A stretch of DNA of 64,000 bases from Anaeramoeba ignava. Taxonomy: Eukaryota > Metamonada > Anaeramoebidae. Both the position numbers and the translations under genes were made by a program. This document shows positions 9,603 to 20,737 of this stretch, piece by piece. The stretch is taken from the NCBI GenBank assembly GCA_028826165.1, contig JAPDFW010000147.1, forward strand, positions 680,501 to 744,500. Reading direction: 5' to 3'. The notes beneath the pieces are model-generated. The model searched no databases. It worked only from the letters and a program-made list of their open reading frames with translations, and was not told the DNA's origin. Each line of letters opens with the position of its first letter. The stretch's first letter is position 1.

Positions 9603-11191
9603 TCATTTGAGAATTGTTTGAATTGCTTTTTCTGGATCACAATCATTTTGAATCAAAGCTTGTTTAACTGAATTTTCATCAAAACCAAAATCTTTTATTT
9701 GGTCAAAAGCTTTTAAAAAACGTTCCACTTTTTGTTTATCATTTTGGAAATAATTCAAAGCATCAATAGTAATATTTCGAGAATAACCCAAATTTACAAA
9801 ATAACTCAATGTATTTTGCTTTTTGAATAAAAAAAAAAAACAATCAAAATAAGTTAAAATGAATAAAAAAAAATTATTTTTGAATTTATATATTAAAAAT
9901 TTCACTTACAAATTCTTTTGGGAATTTTTCTTGTTTGATTGGATTTGGATTTTGATAAGTTGGTTTATAAAGTTGGGTTTCTTTATTTGCATTTTGATTT
10001 TGATAATAATTTGAATAAAGATTTGGATTTGGATTTGGATTTGGATTTTGATAAAGATTTGGATTTGGATTTTGATTTGGATTTTGATTTGGATTTGGAT
10101 TTGGATTTTGATATTGATATTGATATTGATAAAAATTTGGATATGATTTTGAATTTTGATAAAGATTTGAATATAAATTTGAATATGAATTTGGATTTGG
10201 ATTTGGATTTGGATTTGGATTTGGATTTGGATTTGGATTTAGATTTGGATTTGGATTTTCATAAAGTTTTAAATTTGGATTTGAATATAAATTTGGACTT
10301 GAATGTAAATTTGGATTTGAATATAAATTTGGGTTTGAATATAAATTTGGATTTGAATATAAATTTGGATTTGAATAAGCATTTTGTTGAGGCTGTTCTT
10401 GATTCTGTCTTTCTTTTTCCAATCTTTCCTGTTCCAATCTTTCGTTTTCTAGTTTTTCTCTTGCTAATCTTTCTTTTTCCAATCTTTCTCTTTCAATTCT
10501 TTCTTTTTCAATTCTTTCCCTTTCAATTCTTTCTCTTTCAATCCTTTCTTTTTCAAATCTTTCTTTTTCAATTCTTTCTCTTTCCAATCTTTCTTCATTT
10601 AGAATTTTATCGAGAATGAGTTTTTCTTCTTCTTTCATTTTTTGGATTTCTTCTTTTCGAATTTTTTCTTCTTCTTGTTTTTGCAATTCAATTTCTGCTT
10701 TTCTTAATTGTTCGCTTTTAAACATTGATTCTTTTTCTTCTTTTTGTTTTAATTTTTGATTTTCTTCTCTTTCAAGCATTTCTAAAACCATTTTTTCTTC
10801 TTCCATTTCTCTTTTTATTCTTTTTTCTCTTTCTTCTCTTTCCATTTTTTCATATTCTGTTTGTGCCATAAGTTTATTTATTGCTTCAATTGTTTCTTTT
10901 TCAAGTTTGAAATCATAATTTGGAAGTTCTCCATCAATTCGTGGAAGAACAATTTGTGTTGTCTTTTTATTATAAAATGATTTAATTTAATTTAAATTTT
11001 AATTTTAATTTTAATTTTAATTTTAATTTTAATTTTAATTTTAATTTTAATTTTAATTTTAATTTTAATTTTAATTTTAATTTTAATTTTAATTTTAATT
11101 TTAATTTTAATTTTAATTTTAATTTTAATTTTACATTTTGAGGGAGAAACTTTGGATCAATTTTTATCCAAGAAAATTCAAATAAATTCAT
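9603..11191 (-). CDS. UBAP1: UBAP1-like ESCRT-I subunit (UMA motif, coiled coil, tandem UBA)
   Basis: Three exons are predicted on the minus strand: 11191-11135, 10962-9910 and 9818-9603, all joined in phase 0 with GT-AG ends, giving about 441 residues. Exon 2 opens with a segment containing LPNYDFKLEKETIEAI. This closely resembles the UMA (UBAP1-MVB12-associated) motif of animal UBAP1, where the core reads YDFSLEKKTIE. A strongly charged helix follows, then a Tyr-Ser-Asn-Pro low-complexity region. The last exon holds two consecutive UBA-like three-helix units (FVNLGYSRNI...; IKDFGFDENSVKQALIQND...), matching the ubiquitin-binding SOUBA end of UBAP1. UBAP1 completes ESCRT-I and sorts ubiquitinated cargo at endosomes. 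The long (Asn-Pro)n linker is unusual. The alternative is an unrelated UBA protein, but UMA plus C-terminal UBAs argue against that. Confidence 0.72.
10963..11134 (-). repeat. AAAATT-repeat intron 1 of UBAP1-like gene
   Basis: On the coding strand the intron reads GTAAAATT followed by about 25 AAAATT hexamers and ends TTATAATAAAAAG. Splicing here joins FLPQN to TTQIVLPRID in phase 0. It is a compact example of an intron consisting almost only of tandem repeat. Confidence 0.8.
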
Positions 11192-11284
11192 TTTATTAAA
11201 ACAAAAACTGAAAAAAAAATGAAAAATGAAAAATGAAAAAATGAAAAAATAAAAAAATAAATTAAAGTAATTGAAATCAAAAAT

Positions 11285-12085
11285 CAAATTAAATCAAATC
11301 AAATTAAATCATTTTATTCCAAAAATTAAATCAAATCAAATTAATTTATTCCAAAAATCAAATTAAATTAAATTAAATCAATTTATTCCAAAAATCAAAT
11401 CAAATTAAATCAATTCAATTTATTTCAAAAATCAAATTAAATCAAATCAATTCATTCCAAAAATCAAATTAAATCAAATCAAATTAAATCAAATTAAATC
11501 AAATCAATTTATTCCAAAAATCAAATTAATTCAAATCAAATTAAATCAATTTATTCCAAAAATCAAATCAAATCAAATCAAATTAAATCAAATTAAATTA
11601 AATCAAATTATTCCAAAAATCAATTCAAATCAAATCAAATCAAATTAAATCAAATCAAATTAAATCAAATTAAATCAAATCAATTTATTTCAAAAATCAA
11701 ATTAAATCAAATCAAATTAAATCAAATTAAATCAAATTAAATCAAATCAATTCAAACTCAAATTAAATCAAATCAATTTATTCCAAAAATCAAATTAAAT
11801 CAAATTAAATTAAATTAAATCAATTTATTCCAAAAATTAAATCAATTTATTCCAAAAATCAAATCAAATTAAATCAAATCAATTTAAATCAATTTATTCC
11901 AAAAATCAAATTAAATCAAATCAATTCATTCCAAAAATCAAATTAAATCAAATCAAATCAAATCAATTTATTCCAAAAATCAATTTAAATCAAATCAATT
12001 TATTCCAAAAATCAAATTAAATTCATTCCAAAAATCAATCCAAAAAATCAATTTAAATTCATTCCAAAAAATTAATTCAAAAATC
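11285..12085. repeat. Intergenic AT satellite with recurring ATTCCAAAAATC element
   Basis: About 800 bases between the UBAP1-like start and the 6PGL stop. It is built of AAATCAAATT-type decamers of variable number punctuated by TTTATTCCAAAAATC. I see no coding sequence or RNA gene. The 5' leader of the UBAP1-like gene, with repeated TTTTTCATTTTT boxes on the minus strand, occupies 11192-11260. Confidence 0.85.
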
Positions 12086-12090
12086 AAAAT

Positions 12091-15000
12091 TCATTTTTCA
12101 AAACAAATATCATTTGAAGAATAAGCATCAGTATCAACAAACCAAGAAAGAGAACCCTTAGGTCGAACAAGTTGAGCAGGAATCAAAAAAGGATTCTGAG
12201 GCCCATGAAGAACGGTATAAAGCCTTTTTGATTTCTTAGTTCCAGTTACAAAAAAACTAGCATTCAAACTGTTTTGAATAACAATAGGTGTTATTGTGAC
12301 TCTCCAAACTCCTAATTGCTCAACAAAAGTAGCAACTACTTTTCTCTTTGTTTCCGATATTGTATTCGCACCTGGGAATAATGAAGCTGTGTGTCCATCG
12401 TCTCCCATTCCCAAAAGAAGTAAATCAAAAAAAGTGGAATTTTTGATCGATTTTTGATTTCCAAAAAATTTCTCAATCTCTTCTTCATATAATTGCGCTG
12501 CTTTTTCAGGTTCAAACTCAGTATGAATTCGATGGATATTTTCAGGAGGAATTTTCACTTTGGAAAGAAGTGTTTCATTAATCATGTGGTAGTTACTATC
12601 CTTATCATCTGGAGGAACACATCTTTCATCAACCAAAAAAACATGAATTTTTGACCAATCCAAATCAGGTTCTTGAGCAACCAATTCATAAGGTTTTACA
12701 GGAGAAGCTCCGCCAGAAAGAGCCATTGTGAAGATTCCCTTTTTCTGGATAAATTGTCTTGCTGTTGTGGCAACCATTGTAGCATACATTTTGGCTACAT
12801 CTTCTGGAACAAGTACTCGAATATCATCAGTTTTTCTTGGAAGAAGATAATTTACCTGGGAAACAAGTGAAGATAAAGAATTTGTTCCAAGCGTCGAAAC
12901 ATATTGTATTGGAATTCCATGATCTGTAATTGAATCAAATAGTTTCCAAGACAATCTCTGTTCTTCTGCTGATGTAAATAGTGAGGAATCTCCAAGCATT
13001 ACATCAAGAAGTAATCTTTCATAAGCATCTGGTAGTGGTTCTCCTTGTGAATACAAATATGTTAATTTCATTGGTTGTGTTTTCATTCCTGCTCCTGGTA
13101 TTTTTGATAGCATTTTTAGTTCAATTCTTTCATCTGGTTGAATTACTATTCTTAATTGGTTTTTACACACACTTTCTAGTGATGTTGAAAACATTGAAAA
13201 TGGTGGTTGTTTGAATGTGAGTACAATTTCAGTTTCTTTTTTGGCTAATTTTTTTCCAGAACTTAAACGGAATCTAACACCTAAAAATAATCAAAAATTT
13301 AATCAAACAATTAATCAAGAAATTAATCAAGAATTTAATCAAAAAATTAATCAAAAATTAATCAAAAAATTAATCAAAAAATTAATCAAAAAATTAATCA
13401 AAAAATTAATCAAAAAATTAATCAAAAAATTTATCAAACAATTTATCAAAAAATTTATCAAAAAATTAATCAAAAAATTAATCAAAAAATTAATCAAAAA
13501 ATTAATCAAAAAATTAATCAAAAAATTAATCAAAAAATTAATCAATAAATTAATCAAAAAATTAATCAAAAAATTAATTAAGAAATTAATCAAAAAATTA
13601 ATCAAGAAATTAATTAAGAAATTAATCAAGAAATTAATTAAGAAATTAATCAAGAAATTAATTAAGAAATTAATCAAGAAATTAATTAAGAAATTAATCA
13701 AGAAATTAATCAAGAAATTAATCAAGAAATTAATCAAAAAATTTATCAAACAATTTATCAAAAAATTTATCAAAAAATTAATCAATAAATTAATCAAAAA
13801 ATTAATCAATAAATTAATCAATAAATTAATCAATAAATTAATTAAGAAAAAAAATCAAGAAATTAATCAATAAATTAATCAATAAATTAATCAATAAATT
13901 TTATCAAAAATTAATCAAAAATTAATCAAAAATTAATCAAAAATTAATCAAAAATTAATCAATAAATTAATCAAAAATTGAAATCAATAAATTAATCAAA
14001 AAATTATCAATAAATTAATCAATAAATTAATCAATAAATTAATCAAAAAATTAATCAAAAAATTAATTAAGAAATTAATCAAAAAATTAATCAAGAAATT
14101 AATTAAGAAATTAATCAAGAAATTAATCAATAAATTAATCAAAAAATTAATCAAAAAATTAATTAAGAAATTAATCAAGAAATTAATCAAGAAATTAATT
14201 AAGAAATTAATTAAGAAATTAATCAATAAATTTATCAAAAAATTAATCAAAAAATTAATCAATAAATTAATTAAGAAATTAATTAAGAAATTAATCAATA
14301 AATTAATCAATAAATTTATCAAGAAATTAATCAAGAAATTAATCAAGAAATTTATCAAGAAATTAATCAATAAATTAATCAAGAAATTAATCAATAAATT
14401 AATCAATAAATTAATCAATAAATTTATCAATAAATTAATCAAAAAATTAATCAAAAAATTAATCAAAAAATTAATCAAAAAATTAATCAAAAAATTAATC
14501 AAGAAATTAATCAAAAAATTTATCAATAAATTAATTAAGAAATTAATTAAAAAATTAATCAAAAAATTTATCAAGAAATTAATCAAAAAATTAATCAAGA
14601 AATTAATCAAAAAATTAATCAAAAAATTAATCAAAAAATTAATCAATAAATTAATCAATAAATTTATCAAGAAATTAATCAATAAATTAATCAATAAATT
14701 AATCAATAAATTAATCAATAAATTAATCAAGAAATTTATCAATAAATTAATCAAGAAATTAATCAATAAATTAATCAATAAATTAATCAATAAATTAATC
14801 AATAAATTAATCAATAAATTAATCAAGAAATTAATCAATAAATTAATCAATAAATTAATCAAGAAATTAATCAAGAAATTAATCAAGAAATTAATCAATA
14901 AATTAATCAATAAATTAATCAAAAAATTAATCAAGAAATTAATCAATAAATTAATCAAGAAATTATCAAAAAATTAATCAAGAAATTAATCAATAAATTA

Positions 15001-16701
15001 ATTAAGAAATTAATTAAAAAATTAATCAAAAAATTTATCAAGAAATTAATCAAAAAATTAATCAAACAATTTATCAAAAAATTTAATCAAAAAAATTAAT
15101 CAATAAATTAATCAATAAATTAATCAAGAAATTATCAATAAATTAATCAAGAAATTAATCAAAAAATTAATCAAAAAATTAATCAAAAAAAAAGTGGAAT
15201 TAAATTTTTTTAAAATTACCTTGCCATCTCCAATTATCAATTTCTAAATCAACATCTGCATATGTTGGTGTATTTGAATCTTTAGATATTTTTTGTTCTG
15301 AACGATATCCGTGATATTGTCCAATTGCAAAATTTGAACATGAAATTGGTTTTATTGATTGAAGTAATTTAATTTTTTCTCTTCTTAAATAATCTGATGT
15401 ATATCTTGGTGGTGGTTCCATTGCAATTAAACAAAGGAGTTGAAGAAGATGATTTACTAACATATCTCGAATAACTCCTGATTTATCATAATAATTTCCT
15501 CTTCCTCCAACATCAACACTTTCCATTACATTTACATGAACAGATTCAATATAATTTCTGTTCCAAATTGGTTCAAAAATTGTATTTGCAAAACGGAAAG
15601 TTAAGATTGATTGAACAGTTTCCTATTTTTCATTTTAATTTATTATATTTATAATTAGATTTATATTTATATTTATATTTATATTTATAATTATATTTAT
15701 ATTTATATTTATATTTATATTATTATTTATATTTATATTTATATTTTTATTTTTATTTATATTTATATTTATATTTATATTTATAATATTTATATTTAGA
15801 TTTATATTTATATTTATATTTATATTTATATTTATATTTATATTTATATTTATATTTATAATTAGATTTATATTTATATTTATTATTTATATTTATATTT
15901 ATATTTATATTTATATTTATATTTATATTTATATTTAGATTTATATTTATATTTATATTTATATTTATATTTATATTTATATTTATATTTATATTATTAT
16001 TTATATTTATATTTATATTTATATTTATATTTATATTTATTTTAAATTTCTAAAAAAGAAAAACACACTTTTCCTAAATAATGGTCAATATAAAACACTT
16101 GAGAATGTGTAAAGATTGAATTAACAACTTTATGTAATTCAATAGCAGTTTCCAAATTTGAACCAAAAGGTTTTTCAATAATAATTCTAGACCAAAAAGA
16201 ATCTCTATTTTGATTCAATTTAAACTGAGCAAGATGACGCAAAATAATAGGATAAAGTTGAGGAGGAGTAGCGCAATAGAACAAATAATTAAGAGGAGTT
16301 TTAAATTTTTGATTTAGATCCAAAAGATGTTGAACCAAATTTTGATAAGTTTTTGGATCATCATAATCACCATAAAGATAAGTTATTTTTTTAGCAAAAC
16401 TATCCCAAGGTTCACAATAAGTTGTTTTTCCAGGTTTCAATCTCGAATAATTTTTGACACTTTCTTCAAGTGAATCACGAAATTCTTCATTTGTCATTTT
16501 TGTTCTTGCAACTCCAATTATTTGTGTATTTGTTCCTATTCTTGATTCACAATTCAAACTGTGAATTCCTGGAATTACTTTTCTGTTTGTTAAATCACCT
16601 GATGCTCCAAAAATTATAATCATGCATGATGGTTTTTCTTGAATTTGATTTTGCTCTAAACTTTCTCCTAAAAATTCTTTTATATTTTCACAAGAAAACA
16701 T
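12091..16701 (-). CDS. Fused glucose-6-phosphate dehydrogenase :: 6-phosphogluconolactonase
   Basis: A bifunctional enzyme for the first two steps of the oxidative pentose phosphate pathway (G6P to 6-phosphogluconolactone with NADPH, then hydrolysis). Exons are 16701-16069, 15622-15220 and 13280-12091, giving 741 residues. The G6PD part has the nucleotide-binding GASGDL (residues 32-37), the substrate and catalytic motif DHYLGKE split by intron 1 exactly between K and E, NHLLQLLCLIAME, and a canonical FEPIWNR. From about residue 495 a complete 6PGL domain follows, with LSGGASP, VDERCVPPDDKDSNY and MGDDGHTASLFPG. G6PD-first order is the one described for Giardia and Trichomonas, and the reverse of Plasmodium. 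Intron 2 is a 1.94 kb 12-bp repeat. Catalytic motifs look intact. Confidence 0.93.
13281..15219 (-). repeat. Giant 12-bp-repeat intron in the G6PD domain
   Basis: About 1.94 kb of near-perfect 12-base units (AATTAATCAAAA with AAGA/AATA/TTTATC variants) lies between exon 2 (…GGCAAG|GTAATT) and exon 3 (TTTTTAG|GTGTTAG). The unit is a multiple of three, so both strands show long open but meaningless frames (Leu-Ile-Asn-Phe on one, Ile-Lys-Lys-Leu on the other). Splicing restores WQ-G-VRFRLS of G6PD in phase 1. Unlike most repeat introns here, its A-rich strand is the non-coding strand. Confidence 0.9.
15623..16068 (-). repeat. (ATAAAT)n intron 1 of G6PD
   Basis: Donor GTGTGTTTTTC, then about 400 bases of ATAAAT units on the coding strand, acceptor GAAAAATAG. 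Removal joins YIDHYLGK to ETVQSILTFR in phase 0, reconstituting the G6PD active-site motif. Confidence 0.88.
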
Positions 16702-17394
16702 TTTTCTTTTTCTTTTAAATTCTTGATTTATTTTTTTTTTTTTTTTTTTGAGAGATAAAAAATGAAAAATTAAATTGAAAAAAATTTTTTGGATTTTCCT
16801 TTTTAAATTTCTTTTTTTCTTTTTTTTTTGATCTTTTTAAAAATTATTCAAATACGTGGAAATAATTTTATTTTGGGGGATTTTTTTTAAGATTTAATCA
16901 ATTTTTTTTAACCCTTTTTTAATCAAATTAAAATTAATTAAAGTAATTTCTTTTTTTTTTTTCTTTTTTATTCTTTGAAATGAGATTTGGATTGAAATGA
17001 AAAATCCAAATTGAAAAATCAAATTGAAATCAAATCAAATTGAAATTGAATTGAAATCAAATCAAATTGAAATTGAAATCAAATTGAAATCAAATTGAAA
17101 AATTGAATTGAAATGAATTGAAATGAAATTGAAATGAAATTGAAATTCAAATTGAATTGAAATCAAATTGAAATCAAATTGAAATCAAATTGAAATCAAA
17201 TTGAAATCAAATTGAAATCAAATTGAATTGAAATCAAATTGAAAAATTGAATTGAAATCAAATTGAAATGAATTGAAAAATTGAATTGAATTGAATTGAA
17301 TTGAAAAATCAAATTGAAATCAAATTGAAATCAAATTGAAATCAAATTGAATCAAATTGAAATGAATTGAGAAAATGAATTGAGAAAATGAAAA
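16702..17394. other. Intergenic: T-rich leader plus AAATTGAAATC repeats
   Basis: The left ~250 bases are homopolymeric T/A tracts that include the minus-strand initiator-like box of the G6PD gene (TCA at 16765-16763). From about 16990 to 17385 the sequence is an 11-bp-type repeat (AAATTGAAATC and AATTGAATTG variants). No gene is seen. Confidence 0.75.
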
Positions 17395-20300
17395 TTAAAA
17401 GAGAATTAATCGATATTTCTCTTTTCTAAGAATATCTTTTCTTTTAGTAATCATTGGGAAATATTTGTTTTGAATCCATTGATCAAAATGATTATCATAA
17501 AATTCACTTGAAACATTTAAACTGTTTCCAACAGATGTTAATCCAACAGATTTATTAAAATCTTCTAAATCGCAAACAAACCTACATGAAGCAATTGTTT
17601 TAGAAAATGATCCATCTATCAAAGGTGTAAATCTAACTTGATTTGGTGTTGAAGAACCTCCTCCAATATGTGGAAGAACCTCCTCCATTTAATTTTGATT
17701 TTGATTTTAATTTTAATTTTGATTTTAATTTTGATTTTAATTTTGATTTTTGATTTTAATTTTAATTTTGATTTTAATTTTAATTTTAATTTTGATTTTA
17801 ATTTTTGAATTTTGATTTTGATTTTAATTTTGATTTTAATTTTAATTTTGATTTTAATTTTAATTTTAATTTTAATTTTGATTTTAATTTTTAATTTTGA
17901 TTTTAATTTTTAATTTTAATTTTAATTTTAATTTTAATTTAAATATTAATTTAAATATTGATTAAAAACCTCTATCAAATTTTTGGAAAATTTTTGATTT
18001 CTTTGAAAAAGGATGTGAAAGTTGAAGAAAATGAATTTTTCCATATTCCCAATTAGAAATATCTTCTGTTTCAAAAATAGAAACACAATGATCATAAGTA
18101 GAAATGAATGATTTTTCTAAAATAGTTTCAATTCCTTTGTTTTTATCAATCCAAAGAGAATTTGGATTTTTTAAGAATGTATGAAGAATTTCTGGAAAAA
18201 CAGGTGAAAATGAATTCATAGTTTTGATTGATGGATTTGGAAACATTCCTTTAAGCATATCAGCTAAATATTTTTCATCTTCTTTAAAATGATCTCGAAT
18301 AATGAAATCAAAAAGTTTATCTTCTAATACAAAAAATATAGATGCTCCAATAGATTTAATAATCATTTGATAATCCCAATTTGAAAGTATTTTCCAAATT
18401 TCTTTAACTTTAGAATTTTTATGTGAACTTAAAAAATTTTCCCATTTCTTTAAATTTTGAACAAATTCTTCTGCTGATGATGATTTCCAATCAGTTTGAA
18501 TTTCTTTAGCATCTTCCATTGTGATTTTGTTTCCTGTTTCTAATTTTTCTTCAATTGCTTTTCTTATTCTAATTGCTCTACTAGAACAGAAAAATTTTCC
18601 TGTATAAAAATTAGTATCTGCTGATTTATTATTAGCTGAAACAATAAATCCACATTCAGGATTAAATAATCGTGGATGTTCTTCATCTGGTAATGGTTTT
18701 ATCCAATCATATTCTCCACTCCAACCTGGTGAAAGGAAATCTGCTGGTTCTTTTCTTAATGGTATCATTCCACATAAAGTATATCCAATATTTCCTTCTT
18801 TATCTGAATAAGTTACATGGATTGGTAATTGATATAAATTATTTGTTGATTCAATAAATTCATTCCAATTTTTTGAAGTTGCAAACCCAAAAATTGCATT
18901 AAAAATGGATTTCTTTTCAATAAATTGAAAAGTTATTGATTGCATTGATAAATGAATTTCTTCTTTTTCTTCTTTTTCTTCTTTTTCATCATTTATTATT
19001 CCATTAAATTCTTTTGGAATAATTTTAGAAATAATTGGACCATGAATTGTTTTATAAATAATTTCTTCTCTTGGTTCTTTGTTTTTAATTTTGATAATAT
19101 GTTTTTCTTCTTTTAAATCTTTCCATTTTCCTTTATGAAGATATTTCTTTCCTTTTATTCTTTCAATAAAAATATCATTAGAATCAACCACAGATAAAGT
19201 TATTCCAATACAATGATGATGATTATGACCCTATTTATTTATTAATATTTTATTATTTATTATTTATTTATTAATATTTTATTATTTATTTATTATTTAT
19301 TTATTATTTATTTATTATTTATTTATTTGTTATTTATTTATTTGTTATTTATTTATTATTTATTTATTTTTTATTTATTTATTATTTATTATTTATTTAT
19401 TTATTATTTATTTATTATTAAATATTTTGTTTACAATCATAAATAATGGAACTCCAGGAACAGAAAATCCAGCAAATTTTAAACCTTCTTTTGATTTAAC
19501 ATCAATTTGATACCAAAAACTAGGAACAGAAAATTCTAAATGTGGATCTGAACAAAAAATTGAATTTCCAGTTGAAGTGATTTTACCACTAAAAGAAAAA
19601 GAATTACTACCAACAAATCCACTAAATTTTTGATGAATTTCATTAGCAGAAGAAAGAAATGATAAAGATTCATCAATTTTATTATGAATTTCATTTTTTT
19701 GAATATCAATATCGTTATCATTATCATTATCATTATCATTATCATTATCATTATCATTATAATTATCATTATCATTATCATTATCATTATCATTATCATT
19801 ATCATTATCATTATCATTATCATTATCATTGTTATTATCATTATCATTATCATTGTTATTATCATTATCATTATCATTATCCAAATTATCTTTCTTTTCA
19901 TCTAAATTATCATTATCATTATCATTATCATTGTTTTTATCATTTTGTTTTTGATTTTTTTGAATAATCAATTCTGTATTTGGAACTCTTTTAGCAATTT
20001 CAAGTATTTTTTCTTTTCCAACTAATAAACTTAATTTTTCTAAACATAATTTAATTGTATGTCCAAAAGACATTTGAAATGATAAAAATCTTCCTAAAAT
20101 TAAAATATCTTTAATTTCAAATTTTTCAGGAATAATTCCTAAAAGTTTCAATTCTAAAGGAAGTGAATTATTTTCAACACAAACATCAACAAAATGATTA
20201 ACTCCATCACAATATCTTTGACTAAGTGAGATTTGTTCTTTTGTAAGTTCTGATAATTCTTTTTGAGCAAGTTCATCAAAACCACATGATCTAATAAAAA

Positions 20301-20592
20301 TATCTGCATTAATTACATTTGGAATATCACCAAGTATTTCTGCAAGTCTTCCTGAAGATGCTGATCTAAATAATACGAATTGTAATAATCGATCTTGAGC
20401 TGTTATGAAACCTTGTGCAAATAATGCATCGTTATTTGTTTTTGCATAAATATGTGGAACTCCATATTTATCACGAATTACTTCAACTGGTTTAGTTAAT
20501 TTTTTTGTTTTTATTTTTCCAGATATTTGAGGAAGTCTTAACCATGCTCTTGTTTTTAAATAAAATGATAAACCTGTGTAAATAATTTCCAT
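17395..20592 (-). CDS. Penicillin-acylase-family (S45) Ntn hydrolase
   Basis: Exons 20592-19435, 19230-17970 and about 17660-17395 give ~894 residues. Early in exon 1, PVEVIRDKYGVPHIYA matches the start of the family A-chain. VGSNSFSFSGK contains the expected N-terminal nucleophile Ser (about residue 329) of the B-chain, followed by SDPHLEF and, across intron 1, PGVPLFMI joined to GHNHHH. The last exon has GNSLNVSSEFYDNHFDQW, typical of the family C-terminus. Members hydrolyse amide bonds (penicillins, acyl-homoserine lactones, other N-acyl amides) after self-cleavage; the substrate here is unknown. A ~60-residue Asp-Asn repeat lies between A-chain and nucleophile. The start at 20592 is the first Met before the conserved block. 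The family is mostly prokaryotic, so transfer is possible. The intron 2 acceptor is uncertain because GGAGGAGGTTCTTC is duplicated there. Confidence 0.85.
17690..17969 (-). repeat. AAAATT/AAAATC-repeat intron 2 of the acylase gene
   Basis: On the coding strand, GTTTTTAATCAATATTT is followed by tandem AAAATT and AAAATC hexamers. It separates the FDRG end of exon 2 from the GGSSTPNQV block. The intron may extend to 17661, using the phase-matching acceptor TTGGAG. Confidence 0.8.
19231..19434 (-). repeat. (AATAAATA)n intron 1 of the acylase gene
   Basis: Donor GTAAACAAAATAT, then AATAAATA-type repeats, acceptor AAATAG. Splicing joins LFMI to GHNHHHCIGIT in phase 0, consistent with the family pattern PGxP…IGHN. 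Confidence 0.85.
19709..19888 (-). repeat. (GATAAT)n coding repeat, Asp-Asn tract in the acylase
   Basis: Hexamer array in frame encoding Asp-Asn dipeptides, inserted between the A-chain-like region and the nucleophile Ser. In processed bacterial acylases this interval is the removable spacer peptide, so the insertion lies where length is least constrained. Confidence 0.88.
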
Positions 20593-20737
20593 TGTTTTTT
20601 TTTTGTTTTTTTGTGTTTTTTTTTCCAATTTAATTTGAAAGAAAAAAAATGAAAAAAACAAATTATTTTTTTGCTTTTTTTTATTTGAATAAAAATTCCT
20701 AAAATAAAATTTTTATTTCAAAAATAGTAAATAAAAA

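Noticed and set aside
9939-10619. Plus-strand open frame rich in Asp-Leu
   Set aside because: It is the antisense of the Asn-Pro and Arg-Glu repeats of the UBAP1-like gene; no independent support.
13351-14958. Long open frames of Leu-Ile-Asn-Phe (minus) and Ile-Lys-Lys-Leu (plus)
   Set aside because: They are products of a 12-base repeat that is open in several frames on both strands and lies in a G6PD intron with good splice ends.
19659-19967. Plus-strand Tyr-His and poly-Ile frames
   Set aside because: They are antisense to the Asp-Asn repeat of the acylase gene, whose frame matches a known family on both sides.
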